From NCBI GenBank assembly GCA_963682055.1, contig OY821749.1:29209631-29273630 (forward strand): a stretch of 64,000 bases of DNA. Direction: 5' to 3'. A program made the translations under genes and the position numbers. Under the pieces are notes generated by a model, which was not told where the DNA came from, ran no database searches, and saw only the letters and a list, made by a program, of their open reading frames with translations. This DNA is from Primula veris (lineage: Eukaryota; Streptophyta; Magnoliopsida; Ericales; Primulaceae). Below, in pieces: positions 1-13,104 of this stretch. Positions within the stretch are counted from its first letter, which is position 1. Every line of letters begins with the position of its first letter.

Positions 1-1305
1 GAGGTACTCGAACTCGATCATCACTTATATGGAAATGAAATAATTATACTGCAGTATTGAATCATTGATATATATATATAAGTCTATATTGTCCACCAAT
101 TTGGTAGATGATGTTTCAGAATAGTAAGAACTATTGCTACCAACTAGATTGCAGCTTGTGTAAGGTTAGCTTTCTTGCTTTGGGTTCATGATGTCCGAGT
201 ATGTGACCATTATCAATCACGTGTATGCGATTCGGTTAAGGATAATAATGATTGATGGATTTCACATTACGTACCCCGAATCCATATCTGCTCTTCTTCC
301 ACGGATTAATACGAGTGAATCTGCATTGCTTAAGACGAAGAGTACATTCAACAATGGTAGACAAACAAACAAACACTGACCTTTCTCTTAGTGTTTTGAT
401 TTTGTTGATAAATAAGTTTTGAAAAGTTAAGACTTCTGAGCAGTGATGAAGCTAAAATCACTATATTGAGGGGTTGGATTTTAAAAAATTAATATGGGAG
501 CTAAATTGCTATTTTATTTTTTTTACTGTAAAGAATTATTTGTACAATTGTATTTTTTCACTGACCAATGAAGTAGGGATGTAGGATGTTTACTTTTCTT
601 CTCTGATTTGATCTCTTAATCTTTTGTACAATTGTATTTTGTCACATATGGACCACAAGATCTTGATATGTCCCCCTCCAAATCCTTAATATAAACCACA
701 TAAAACAACAGCTAGTCAAGCAAACAACCCCTCCTTATCAACAAATTGTTATATTAAGATGCACTACAAAAATTGCACCTCATTATTGGTGACCACTCGT
801 ATATCGAGATTGTGTTGTACCACACATCAGTATTATACAAGCTATTAAATATCTCGCAATTTTAATTTTCTAATGGGCCCTTTTTTAATGAACTCTGTAA
901 AAAAACTCAGTCAGACATCATCTGAAAACTTTTAGACTCTTGGCTTACAGTAGTGGATCGTTACATGTCTAAACCAAAAGACACAACATTTACTAACATA
1001 ATTGTACAAAATAGAGAACGTGCATGCCTATTTATACATTCACATACAACTCCTTTTGACTAGAGATTCCGTTCAATAAGTTCTTAACGCAAAAAGGACA
1101 TGAGATGTCACACATTATCCCCCATTTGTACATGACTACGTACCTTCACTTTATTGCAAGACTATTACATAGGATTATATATTTTCTACTCGTTAAGATT
1201 CTCATAGGGTAAACAATATATGTGATGAAAAATGAGCCCGTGATCCAAGAACAATTATCCTATTTAAAATTATCAAACATGGACAGTTATCATTATTGCT
1301 CTCCA
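1..1305. other. Gene-free AT-rich flank
   Basis: No open frame longer than about 70 codons, no splice-supported exon and no family motif was found on either strand. The stretch holds a short TA run near 67-82 and otherwise non-repetitive AT-rich DNA. Its right part should contain the 3' UTR of the minus-strand RING gene that ends at 1306. A distal exon of an unseen gene at the left edge cannot be excluded. Confidence 0.5.
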
Positions 1306-2112
1306 TCAAATTACCATTTTACCCCCTGCCGCCGCTTTTTCCACAGCTTCCCACAGCCGTTGGATCTCACAAGTCACGTCATCGCTCGGAAGCCGTCCTC
1401 TACAACAAGGACATGTGTCCCTCTTCTTGAGCCAAGGTAAGATACACCCCCAATGGAACAAATGCCCACAAGGTAACTCGCAAACATCCCTTCCTATTTT
1501 CATCATCTCCTTGCAAATGACACATTCTCTCCCCTCTCCCTCTCTCACCGCCACCGATGGTAGCCTCACCACCGCTGCCACTGCCGCACCCCTCCCCTCC
1601 CCACCACATCCCATCATGCCAACGTACTTCCTACACATGGCTATAGTCTCCACAAACTGTATCAGTATAGTACTGGTGGAGACTGATATGCTAGATGCAA
1701 CCGTGATTGTCTTGTGGTACATATAGGAGGACAAAACATAGCGCCATTTGTGTAGGGGGATACGAAGTGCGTTAGGGGTGAAGTGGCGGACTTCGACTAG
1801 GAGGAAGAGGAGGAGAGCAGAGTCTACATGGCGGAGGGTGGTGGTGGGAGAAGGGATGGGGTGGAGGAGAGAAAGGAAGGAGATGAGGTGGCGGGCGATT
1901 AGGAGAGATTTTTGGGAGAGGGAGAGGGAGTGGAGGTGGCGAATGGAAAGGGAAAAGAGAGAGGGAGAGGAGAGGACGGTGAGGAGGCGACGACGGTGGA
2001 GAGAGAAGAGGGAGGAGATCGAGGCGGTGACATGGCAGAGTTGGGGTTGTGTGAGGGTGGAGAGGGCTTGGAAGAGTGTGGCTTGAGTTTGGTCATGTGT
2101 TTCAAAGTCCAT
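1306..2112 (-). CDS. SGR9: SGR9-like RING-H2 E3 ubiquitin ligase
   Basis: This intronless 268-aa protein resembles SHOOT GRAVITROPISM 9, the plastid-associated RING E3 ligase that in Arabidopsis limits amyloplast-actin interaction during gravity sensing. The RING-H2 finger is near the C terminus: C197-x2-C200, C215, H217, H220, C223, C234 and C237, with the core LPCGHLFHWGCILPWL. An extra cysteine sits at 236, between C7 and C8. The N-terminal half is rich in Leu, Ser and His (ALSTLTQPQL, HRRRLL, RHLHSLSLSQKSLLIARHL), as I remember the SGR9 family to be, and the conserved tail EIQRLWEAVEK follows the finger. Length is close to the roughly 280 aa of the Arabidopsis protein. The start at 2112 is the first ATG after a TATA-like sequence at 2174-2182. 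Amyloplast location and the gravitropic role are carried over from the family, not shown here. Confidence 0.85.
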   Translation of the reverse strand: MDFETHDQTQATLFQALSTLTQPQLCHVTASISSLFSLHRRRLLTVLSSPSLFSLSIRHLHSLSLSQKSLLIARHLISFLSLLHPIPSPTTTLRHVDSALLLFLLVEVRHFTPNALRIPLHKWRYVLSSYMYHKTITVASSISVSTSTILIQFVETIAMCRKYVGMMGCGGEGRGAAVAAVVRLPSVAVREGEGRECVICKEMMKIGRDVCELPCGHLFHWGCILPWLKKRDTCPCCRGRLPSDDVTCEIQRLWEAVEKAAAGGKMVI

Positions 2113-2173
2113 TATGTGGGAGTGTGATATTTTTGGTGTATGGATTTTGGTAGGAGTTTCATATCATTTCCGT

Positions 2174-2182
2174 TATATATAG
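2174..2182 (-). promoter_or_regulatory. TATA-like box of the SGR9-like gene
   Basis: On the minus strand the sequence reads TATATATAA about 62-70 bp upstream of the ATG at 2112, a plausible core-promoter distance for a short leader. The surrounding DNA is AT-rich, so the match alone is weak. Its position before a full-length intronless ORF supports it. Confidence 0.45.
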
Positions 2183-5100
2183 TTAAATTTAAAATATGGA
2201 AGTGACCCTTTTGCCCTGTTGTTCTTTTTATTACGTGCTTGGTGTTCTTGGTGTTTTTAACTACATAAACTTTTTCGTTTCCCATGAACGATTTTTATTT
2301 TATTTTATATTCCTGCTAAATACGTTTTCCGTTTTATACTGTTTACCTTGATGTTTCGTGGAATAAATATTGACTTACTGGGGTCTTTAGTTTATATCAT
2401 TGTCATGTTTTCAGGAAAGTATAAGGTTAGTATATACTATAATATGATATGTCCAATTTATCAGAGAGCTATACATTAGCTATAGCTAGCTAAATAGGAA
2501 CATTAGAGTGGGAACTCTTTCTTTACATAGAGCTTATACTGTAATTAAGTCCGATTGAACAACTTAATTCAGTTGTTTCAGTGATATGATATCGTTTCAT
2601 TCACAATTCACAAAGGCAATACATTGATTGAATTATTTGTTCAAAATGTTCATTTTATGCAGTTCATTGTCGCACTCATATATATAGATATCATAATTCA
2701 AAATGAGACTGATGGTTTATTCAATTTATCATACGTCGCTAACACTGGAAATATTTGTCCAAGAAGTACGTTGCTTAAATCAATCAGGTTGATCAGACCT
2801 AAAGCATTTAGTCTTTCCATCTAGCTATAATGCCTATCGGCTGGTATGTGAACAAAATTGTTATTGTCACAATCAGTTGATATTATCATATATTTACTTA
2901 ATTAGTGTTACAGTGTATGTGGGAAAAGGAAGTGATGGTGGGGTAGAATGGAAGGGAGTGGCTTGGAATGTTGGGCTTTTTGAAAACAAGCATGTGCACA
3001 AGCACAATTCAACCAAATCTCTATGGAGTATATCATTTGTCACCTCTCTTTCTTTTCATTACATTATTTGTTTGTGATTTGTATTTTAGTTATTCATAAT
3101 TAAACAGCAAGTAATGGAAATAAAATAGCTATTTGGCCCATACTATGAACTCTGTATCTCTTGTCCCTTTAAAGTAACATCCAATTACTGGTACGACGAA
3201 AAAAAAAAAAAACGTGAAAAAGCACCAAATTCGTTAGTGGAATTACCGACTAAACTCATTATAGTACGTCGAACGCGAACCTTTTTTACATCCCTAGATA
3301 ATACTCCAGATGAGAGGGGGGGGGGGGGGGTTGGGGTTGTTAATTTGTAGTGAAAGTTCCAAGGGTTTAATTATTTTGCAATGTTGTGCACCCCTAGCTA
3401 TCATCACTTCATACAAGTTTTAGTTAAAATAAATTTCCCATGCAGACAATAAGGTGTTTTGCACCCTAACTTGGCTACTTGCTTAATCACTCTATTTCTA
3501 TCCCTAGACAATTGTGTTGAACTTTGGGAAAATATTAATTGATTATTCGTTTCTAACTGTAAATTGCTAAAAATTGATTGTTATAACCAATTAAGCTATG
3601 AACCTTCGTCCCATTCCTCATTACAGTTAGTAAATTAGTAGTTTTGCCATTTATTCGTTCACCACATTATAACTTCGTGTAGTATTAAAACAAGTTAAAA
3701 GGCAATAGTAATGGTTCTCTTTTTTTTTTTTTTATGATCACGGTTAATTGTTCACTTTTGTTCAAACAATAATATTCTATCATCAACTTTTTATATTTTT
3801 TAGGACTGCAAGTGCCCACCACATATAAACTAAAAAATAATATCCGTCCTTATTAATTGGAAAATAATATCCACCACGTATAGACTAAAAACAAATTGGA
3901 AAATCAATTCAACATGTTTGGACGAAAAGAGCACTTGCTTATTTGATTCTGATGAAAAGCTAAAACGTCCGTCCTTATTAGAAGTTTAATTTTTTCCTGT
4001 TAGAAAACAGTACATAATTTGTCTAGCTTGTAATTTGCTCGACAAAATAATTTCAGAAACTTACAATTAACCCACATGACTAGTTCCTTATTTGCAAATA
4101 GGCCACATAACCAGCTTTAGAAAAGCATGAGCCTATTTATGTTATATATATATATTGACTCATATTATTTCGTTTTGAACATTTTTTTTCTCTATTACTT
4201 TCCAGAAGTACATTAAAGATCCTTCACCAAATTACTCTCATTTCATTGATTTCAATATTACTTTACAGTTTTCACACGTTTTTTAATGGAAATTGGAAAG
4301 TATATATAGTTTGTCTGTTGGTCAAATACATGCAAAAAGTACTTGGTAGAAGCTGAAAAGTTGCCTGATGGTAAATGTAATTTGTACAAAAACATTTCAG
4401 GCGTAACTATACATGTTGTTGTAGATATATGGCCCCTAACAAATAAAGTGAAGATTTACAAATAATTAATTATAATCATTGAATTAATTTAATAAGTTTG
4501 TAATCGCATAGAAAAGGTAATAGAATGCTTTAATTTTAATGAGATACAACGGTGATCTTATGGAGAATGAAAAAAAAATAGTTAGAAAGGGACGTTTGTG
4601 GTTTTTGTATACGGGAGATACGTTGGACGCGAAAGACAAATAATTTTTTTCTTATACATTAGTTAAGTGTAATTAGGGCATATGAATATTTATTGCTAAA
4701 AAAGTTAGAATGTTTTTTGAAAAAATTGGTATAAATTTGGCATTGGGTTGAATTATTCAATAGTATAATACATGCATACCTATATATATATATATTGTTT
4801 TATTATAATAATACAACTAAATGATTGACCAGGCTTCCAAAAATGCATAATTTTTTCAAAATTACCCTTACATTAATTATTTTCGTAATTACTAATCATT
4901 TACCATAATTCAATTAAGATAATAAATAAAAACAAATTAAAAGTGTTATTTCTTACACATTTTTGTTTCTCCCTCAAACAAAATCAGATATATATCCATC
5001 TTTAATAAAATCACATGCGTATCCCTATTTGCATGCATGTATAACGTTAAAACATTATATTACTGCTTAAATTCGTGTACGGTTATTAAACTACGAGTAG

Positions 5101-6651
5101 TATTACATTGATTCAATTACTATTGTGAAATACATCATTTAAAAATCTTAAATTTAATTGTTTGGTATTACGGTGAACATTAACATAACAAAACTGGCTA
5201 AACATACCAAACCAGACCCATCATAAACTGAACCAAAACATTTAATTTTAATTGTTTCGGTTAGCATTTTCATAAAAAAAAACAAACCCATATAGTAACA
5301 GGGTATACGCCTCGTTTCGTCGTATATTAAGTATGAAATTATACTTTATTTATGGAAGTTGAAAAGTACACTTAATAATATAGTTATATGCATGTGTAAG
5401 TTTTTTAGGTAAGAGTGTAAAAAGTATATCTAGTGAAAAGGGTTTGGTAATAGCGTACTATTGTCGAAAATTATAGTTATTTCGAAAAAATATGAAACTA
5501 TTTACTTAAAATTAAGAATACTTTTATGTCTCGAAAACACAAATAAATATACTTTTCCGGTAGCAACCAAACACAAATAAGTACACTTATTAATATACTT
5601 ATAAGTTACAAATATTTGTAAATTTGTTCGGTAAAAATAAAAAATATACCGAAAATGGTGAAGATTAGTTGAAAATATACTATTATTGTCAAAAATTATA
5701 CTCTTTGAAAAAGTATCAAACCTGGAAACCACACCACAAATAATTATAATTTCCCCATAGCAACAACTAAAAATAAGTAAATCCAACCAAACAAGATATA
5801 TATATGAAATTCCGACTTTGCTGTTCTGGTTGCTGTTACGCTGTTCAGTTAGAATTGTGGTTATAACTGCAGTTGCAACAACGGTTCTAACCGAACTTTA
5901 AAGATGGATATAACTCAGAATAAAAACGTACTTGGAAGTAAATTCACACGCACATTTTTAAACAGTTCACCCAGAACTTTGGGCTACATCTCTGAGACAC
6001 TCACCCAGATTTATGATACCATTTCAAGCTTACAATATAGGACTCGAGACTTATGAAAACTCATAGACTCCCTTTTGATTTTCTAGCTATCACTACATTG
6101 CTATTATTAAACAGCTATCACTTATAAACAATAACATTCCGTCATTGTTACTCTCGTATATTTTTAACCCACATGTATTCTCTCTAAAATAAGTTCTTTA
6201 TAAGTTTAGAACGCGTATTTTACATAAATAACTAACACTTTATTTATAAGGGAACAACTATCTTCGGTCTTCAATTATTTTCATACGACATTCAAATATT
6301 TTTGACTGGATATTGCAAATAGATTGGTCTCAATCCTTTCCTTAAATTCCTTAAATTCGGTCAAACCTGTTTAGGAGAACTAAAGAAACTTTCGACCAAT
6401 TTGTTAATTAGATAAGATAGTTTAGATATTGGCTAAAATTAAGACAAGATAAAGTTTATATTTATCAAATAAGATTAGTTTCAATCATAACGAAAGAAAC
6501 AAGAAGGATAATAAGCAGACTCTTCAAAAAGATATTCATAGGATAACAAACTAGATATGTATAGAAACATATCATGCTTGATAAATAATCACATTATGAT
6601 GATCTGTAATTTTAACGAGGTGTTAAATTAATAAAATGCTCAAATTACTTT
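2183..6651. other. Gene-free intergenic DNA, 4.5 kb
   Basis: No coding exon could be supported. Visible structure is limited to homopolymers (poly-A near 3200-3213, a run of about 14 G near 3317-3330, poly-T near 3719-3733) and TA microsatellites (near 4143 and 4781). The longest minus-strand frame (5502-5786) is Phe, Ile and Tyr rich, as expected of translated AT-rich DNA. The left end should hold the SGR9-like promoter. Confidence 0.5.
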
Positions 6652-6656
6652 ATCAT
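6652..6656. repeat. Left target site duplication ATCAT
   Basis: The five bases ATCAT directly precede the 5' LTR and recur immediately after the 3' LTR at 13806-13810. Five base pairs is the usual duplication for Ty1/copia integrase, and the perfect match shows that both ends come from one insertion event. Confidence 0.95.
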
Positions 6657-6870
6657 TGTTGTAGGATATTATTGGACTATTGGGCTTGTACTTTATGGGC
6701 CCAAATGGGCTTATAACCCTACCCCTCTATCTATATAAAGAGGGTTAGGGTCTTGTATTTCACATTCATTCATATACATTATGATTAATAAAGTCTCACT
6801 TATTGTCTCTCTCTATATTCTCTCCTCATATCTATATACATATATATGTGAGCTAATATGTCACACAACA
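6657..6870 (+). repeat. 5' LTR of the copia element
   Basis: 214 bp starting TGTTGT and ending ACAACA, so the termini are short inverted repeats with the canonical TG...CA. It contains a TATATAAAG box at 6732-6740 and an AATAAA signal at 6787-6792, in the usual U3-R order. It differs from the 3' LTR by four substitutions: three transitions and one transversion. Confidence 0.95.
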
Positions 6871-6883
6871 CGTTATCAGCACG
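6871..6883 (+). other. Primer binding site (atypical)
   Basis: Immediately after the 5' LTR the sequence reads CGTTATCAGCACG. It shares TATCAG with the common initiator-Met primer site TGGTATCAGAGC but diverges after that. The position is right for a PBS; the cognate tRNA is uncertain, and a fragment of a different tRNA may prime. Confidence 0.55.
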
Positions 6884-8588
6884 TTGCTCGCGGAGACTAA
6901 GATATACGCTCGCGGATATTGGAGATTTTGGTTAAACGCACGGATATTGGGTATTTATAAACCTTGAGGTTTATCCGGGTTTAATTGAGTTATTGTTATA
7001 TCGACCTTCATCAAAATACGAGGCGTACGGTATACAAATATTTTTTCTACCCTTACAAATAAATAAACTAATTGCTAACGAGTATTGTGTAAAAAAGTAT
7101 TATTGAATACAAATTGGAATTGTTTGTTTTGTCATAAATTGAATATATTGTGAAAATTGAAACCATACATGTATCACACTATTTCGCTCTGTAATACTAA
7201 TTATGAATTGTATTAAAAGTCATGTAATCAATTGATTTCGCTCTGTAATACTGCTTATTAACCTAATTAAGGTGATAGTAATACCACGGTACTACTCCGA
7301 ACAATTCTAACAGATTCTGAATATATTATACAAAGTGGTTTGTTTTTACATGTTCATCAATTAAGTGAAAGATCCCTTGGCACAGCCGGTCCAAAGAACA
7401 AATCTGGGGAATTGAAAATCATGTAATTATGAACATATAGTTATAAGTCGGACGGTATATGTGATGAATTGAAACCAGGAATACTATTTTGTAATTCGCT
7501 GAAACTATTGACTGTGCATGTTAATTACTAAAGGACTAAACTGAAACTTGTCTGAAATTATGGACTGAAGCTGTAATAATGCTGTAAATAGATATATAGT
7601 TTGCTGAAATTACACGGATAGTCCCTGTAGTATATTAGATGTATAAAAACAGTATATATGTGTTATAAAAGTCAATATTCGGTCTAAATATTCACCCACA
7701 TGCATATATATATTTATTAAAAAGGCAAGTGAATAAAAATTGCATGTTAATTGAATAAATTGATATATTTCCATGTAAATTTAACCTTTTGCATGTTAAA
7801 ATATTTTTTTACCATATATAGAATTAATTGGTAATTAAAAATATATTGCTTGCTTGCATGTTAAAACTACCATGTATAGAATTACTTATATGGCAATAAA
7901 CCGTAGATAATTGATTGATATCTTATTAGTATAATCAACATATCTTTTGATATTACCATAGATAAATATACCATATGGCAGTTAATTGATTTGATTTGAT
8001 TTGGTATGATATAATTTGTGTGATTGATAATCCTGAATTGATTTAGTTTATCACCAAATCTACTGCATGATTAGATATATATCATGAATATATTTTATAC
8101 TGCCTTGTATATATGTGGTTATCTAGAAAAGATATACCTGTTATTTATTGCCATGAATGGTAAAATTGCGAAATCATATATATTCACATTTAAGTTGGAA
8201 AAATTATGAACCTTCCCCAAATAGGCTCACCTATTTGGATACGATGTATAGGAAAGATATAGGCGGAAGTCGATATCCTAATGAGGTCGGGTTTTAAGTG
8301 GCATTCGTGCCCTCCACCCTCACCGTCTTTCCTGGTCGTTTTTCAAGTAGAGCTACCGAAAGGGGTTGACTAAATAATAATTTCCCCGAGTGTGTTTATA
8401 TAGTGATGTATGTTTCGCCGAATTGGTGTCTCTGTATCGACCTGTCGTTCGATCAATGAGAACCTATTCACATTACAAGCAAAACTATTTTTCGAACCTG
8501 TCGTTTTGAAATAAAGTTTATGATTGTGCAAACCATAAACATATAAACCAGTCGTTTTATATGATAAATAATTCAGAACTCCCAACAC

Positions 8589-8820
8589 ATGTTGGATGCC
8601 ATCTATGATGAGAAAAATCGTAAAAACATACTTGCGAAATGACTGTTTAAACGTTGATTTTAATCCGTCACCACATGTTACTCACCCTGATGTGTGAAAA
8701 TGTGATGCCCAAAAAAAAAAAAAATTTTGGATGCCATCTTTGATAAGTAAAACACAAATTTGTTGTTATCATCAGGATGAATGTTAAGGCGTTGATTTTA
8801 TTCCGTCGCCACATTTGAGA
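8589..8820 (+). repeat. Imperfect direct repeat inside the copia element
   Basis: Two diverged copies about 140 bp apart share the blocks GGATGCCATCT (8593 and 8729) and CGTTGATTTTA followed by TCCGTC (8652 and 8792). They flank a poly-A run near 8709-8722. The duplication lies in the region where gag would be expected, and no protein frame survives through it. Confidence 0.6.
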
Positions 8821-10549
8821 CGTGATGACGTCTATGGTGAACAAATGTCTGAAATTGACATATTGGAGCTATCCTTCACCAAAATACTAGCTTGGAAATT
8901 GTATTCCATAAGCAGTATCGTGAATTTATATTCACCACGTTCCTTTATCGCCCATCTGTTATTGGATAAGAAAATTACCCCGATGAGTAGTTTTAATCCT
9001 ATTGGGTCAATGGCGAATTGTTTGCATGATATTAATGCTCTTCGTGTATATTTTTTTCCACGAATCGAGAACCGAGACAAGTGTTATTTGTCTCAAACTG
9101 TCGCGATCCCGATGAATCGCCTAGCCAAGCGAGATTTTAGACAATCGTCAAAATCGAAAACATGTGGCTCCAAGATAGTAATTGAAAGGAACAATATGAC
9201 CCGTTGTCACAAAGCAAGAGATAATGCTCAATGAGGCAACTCTATGCTATAAAGACAAAGGTCATGCACGGTTACTCCTTAAATAGTTCAAAACTATTAC
9301 AAAGGTGCAAAAATCGATGCTAATGTGGTTAAAGCTAACTGAAAGGAAACTCTTGAGACCTCCGGTTTTGTGTCTCAAATGAGTTTGGGACCTTTCTTTA
9401 TTGATTTTGATAAATCATTGAGCCATTTTTTCGCTCATCTGGATTATGTTTTCCATTTGGATTATTATTTTTCCATTTGGACCATACTTTTGGATTATGG
9501 TTTGCCTGTTTACAAAATTTCTCGAAATAATTTAAAGTGTTTTGAGAAAATTCCTTTGACAAATGTGACCAAACTTTAAATTATGAAATTTTAGGCAATA
9601 CTTGTGGGATAGTTGATTTTTTTGGAAATAGTGGGTAACAGTGTACCACATAATTTCACCAACTACTTGCCTAAAAGAGTACTCAGTGACAACGATTCTG
9701 GACCTGTCGTTCCAAATCAAAATCTTTGGTAAAACCAAAATTGATTTGTCAAATATGAGGTCTTATACTCATGTAGGTCCTGTCGTACCTTGTTGAGTTA
9801 TAAAATATTCGAGAAAACCAGTGTTATCTGGTAATAGCTCATGAAAGAATTAAAATTTCTTTACATAGCCTCCATTCAATATGATCAAAAGCGTATTTTA
9901 GAGGAGTTGAAATGTCTTTCAAGTGGTTTCTACCACAATTTTTAAAAGCATTTAAAGTTATCTTATCATTTCTCCTGTCGTCGAAATGATAAATAATTTA
10001 GATGCTAAGACATGATTGTCTATACTATCATTCGCCTGTCGTCGATTGATAAGAGCATTTTGATATTGTGGCATTGACCGGATGAGATATTCCCGGGTCA
10101 AAAGACGATGCTTGATTTATAATCGCATCGCATTTGGATTCTCTCTGAGAATATATTTCGTGATTAATCCGAAATTCATGCCACTAATGCTCACTTTGAA
10201 AGACAGTATGTGTAAAGATCACGAAAAGAACTCGTAGAATTCTTGTAAAGAATTGAAGGAGTTATTGTGGACTTATCCAACCATAAGACGGACCATAAAT
10301 ATAAATGGTTATGGTTGATGCATCGACAATAAGGTCACATGATTATTGTTGTCCACAGAAATGCAGCATTTCCTAAACTTCTAGCTCTATCATTAAGTTG
10401 ATGGTTCATGATCCGGATTATCCTGAAAAGTCTAGTTGACTTGATAATTCCGAAGAGTAAAAAAAATCGAAATTTCGATTTGAATTACTTGAGTTTGGAA
10501 ATTCAAATTGAACATCCTGTCGATTATGTTCAGACCCAAATGGACTCAC

Positions 10550-12760
10550 GGAAAGTTTGATGATGCGACTGCAAATGATTGCACGCATTTCTTGGTCTTG
10601 CGCACCAAGATTTATATTTCCGTGTGGGGTTATGCTATTTTGCTGCATTGGTCTGTCATGAGGCCCATAGATACTCAAACACCATATGCGTACCAGCTGG
10701 TTACTGGTTATGAGCCAGAAGTCTCATATTAACGCGTGTTTGGAGTGCTTAATTAATATTTTGATTGAGCCGCTATAGCGTTCAAAATATGGACCTCTGA
10801 AGGGGACATAAGTCGATTATGAATCTCCTGCCTATCATTTGATAGAGTAACCTTGGCAAGCGATCTCTTTACCGCATGATATGCGAAAGTGACATCGCTA
10901 AGACTGTTCTTCCCGTCGTTAGGGGGAGATTTGCACGTTACCATTGATAAGGAACGACATGAAGTAACGTGGCATAACCCACTCAGTCTTAGCTTGATCC
11001 CCAAAACTGCATTTAGTGATAAGTAAGTGCATAGACTCCCTCAAGTCTAACTAAATGCCAGATGCATTTAATGACTTTATGAGATGTCACGAGATCATTT
11101 ATACCTACTGCAAAATGCTTGCAAGGATAGACGTCCCTGTCGGACGCCGTGTTCCTGTCGTAACACGTTGCTTTGGCCGAACCCGCCAAGCAAAGGACGC
11201 TGTCATCGGCCGTCAGTCTGTCGTCCTTCCCAAGATATGAGGAAGTTGACCGGTTCTTAATTCGTTCAGCCCCAGAGGTGGTGAACTGAAACTCGTTTGT
11301 TGCACGAGATTATAAAGGATCAAGGAGATGTGTGATTTCCTCCTCATCCTAAGAATCTCGAAATATCTGTCGATCATGATATCTTAGACGATATTGAAGC
11401 GAAACGAGACTGTCATTGATTACTTGTTCATATATTCGGTGACGACTGATAATATGAACAAATTATGACAGAGAACCATGTACCGTTGCCTGAAGTCAAC
11501 GTAGAATAGACTGTACTAATGGAAACTTGCAATCCAAGTAGACTCCTTAGCGAAAGTGTGTTCGGACCTGTAGTTCCAACACCACCAATGTTAAACGAGT
11601 TCGTTTATTTGGTTATTCGTAAGGAAAAGTGATGAGAATAATGAGATTGTAGAATGCTCGCCTAGTAGCGCAAGGCTTCTCTCACACCTTGGAATTGATT
11701 ACGAGATGGTTGATTTCCTCGTAATGGACATTATAACAGTCCCCTACTTTACCAGTTTAGTAGTTTCCGAAAAACTGAGTATGCAGCCATGAATGTGGTC
11801 ACGGTTTTATCTCTATGGGGATTTAGACAAAGAGATATAGATGAAGGTCCCTGTGTGACTTCATGTGCTTAAATCAAGTAGTTTCTGACCACGGAGCACG
11901 ATCTCAATTGACTGAGACGTTTACTATATGGATTAATATAATCCGAGCGGATGTGGTATACCGCCTAAGTGAGTACTTGATTAGCTTGGGATACTTGAAC
12001 AAGTATTATGCCCTTGTGTATTTTATTATGCGATCCACTTTTTGGATTTGCCTTCGAGATGAAGGATCTTGGGAAGAAACGGTAGTGACTCGACCTGATG
12101 ATCGAGTCCCGTAAAGATTGAATCTAAGTCCATGATTCAGACTACACCCAGAAGGTGTTATGACGTTTTAGTCATCATGACGCTAAGTCATCAGATTCTT
12201 CCATGATCGTTCGATCACTAGACATTGATATAGACCCAGTCCGTCCCTGATGAGACGATGAAGAGATATTGAACCATAATGTTCATATCTAAGTACAATA
12301 AGCGCATCATTGTACTTGGTCTAATGTGCTAGGACGAACATCTCGTCTGTTGTGAATGGTATAGCTCGACACAACATCGCGCTAACATGCTGCCATCGAA
12401 ATGGCACTAAAGACACATTCCCTTACCTTATGGTATATTTTGGAAGTGGGCTAGTTTATCCCATTTGCGTCATCGAGTGTACCTACCCCCTTCGGTACTC
12501 GAATTAACGCAACCCTTTTTCGGTTATACCGATGCCGGTTACTTATCAGACCCGCATAAGGGATATTCCTAACATGGTATGTCTTTACCATTAGGAATAA
12601 GGCGACATCTTGGAGGTCTTGGAATGACTCCAAGTGAATCACTCTGATCTATTCGTGCTCTATGAGACGACTAGAGAGTGTATATGGCTTCGAGCTAGTA
12701 TTAGTCATATTTGAATTACATATGTTCTGTCTCACGATCCAGATAAAACACTTGTCATAG
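10550..12760 (+). pseudogene. Degenerate copia pol: integrase, RT, RNase H
   Basis: Frame-broken remnants follow copia order. The integrase C-terminal region is at about 10616-10750 (VWGYAILLHW, PYAYQLVTGYEPEVSY, then RVFG after a stop). The integrase-RT linker is at about 10900-11230 (LPDAFNDF, ARIDVPVG). RT is at about 11785-12075, with a block reading close to LYGDLDKEI at 11808-11838 and a later block around 11945-12030. RNase H is at about 12535-12710 (DAGYLSDPHK at 12529-12558). The interval that should hold the catalytic YVDD motif is absent: the sequence passes from GFA directly into EMKDLG near 12045-12075, so the RT is dead even apart from frameshifts. A possible gag zinc-knuckle trace (CYKDKGH) lies near 9246-9266. 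No product is expected. Confidence 0.85.
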
Positions 12761-12849
12761 AAGACAACTTGTTGTTATTGATCAAGAGAGACATGACTAT
12801 ATTATGCTATTTAGCATTTCTCGCCGAAATTAATCTTCACAAATGAAGT

Positions 12850-13095
12850 TTAAGAGCATCCAGTTGAATGCTCGTTCTATTCCACGTTAGATTTTCTTGC
12901 ATCCAGTCGTATGTAAGTAAATGAGGCATCCAGTCGAATGCTCGTACTCTTTATTCGAATATGAAATCATTGCACTTAGTCGTTTGCAAGTGAGGGGGAG
13001 CATCCAGGTGAATGCTTATTACACTAATTACTACTTAGTCGAAATCCTCGCACCCTGTCGTGTGCAAGTGAGGGGGAGCATCCAGTCGCATGCCC
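12850..13095 (+). repeat. Tandem repeat, about 75 bp x 3-4, in copia 3' region
   Basis: Units starting near 12854, 12926, 12999 and 13078 each open with a GCATCCAG-type hairpin followed by variable sequence and, in the later units, by a GCAAGTGAGGGGGAGCAT block. The spacing is 72-79 bp. Each unit carries one or two constant-loop hairpins, so part of the hairpin count comes from this local duplication. Confidence 0.75.
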
Positions 13096-13104
13096 GTGTA
13101 CTCT

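Noticed and set aside
1748..2086. Plus-strand ORF of 112 codons, Arg/Glu rich
   Set aside because: It is the antisense shadow of the SGR9-like gene; the composition is explained by reverse-complement Ser/Leu/Pro codons.
8815..9234. 139-codon plus-strand ORF inside the copia element
   Set aside because: No gag or protease motif apart from a doubtful zinc-knuckle trace just after it, and it is surrounded by frame breaks; treated as part of the dead element.
10508..10732. 74-codon ORF as a host gene
   Set aside because: Its product (VWGYAILLHW and following) is the copia integrase C-terminal region.
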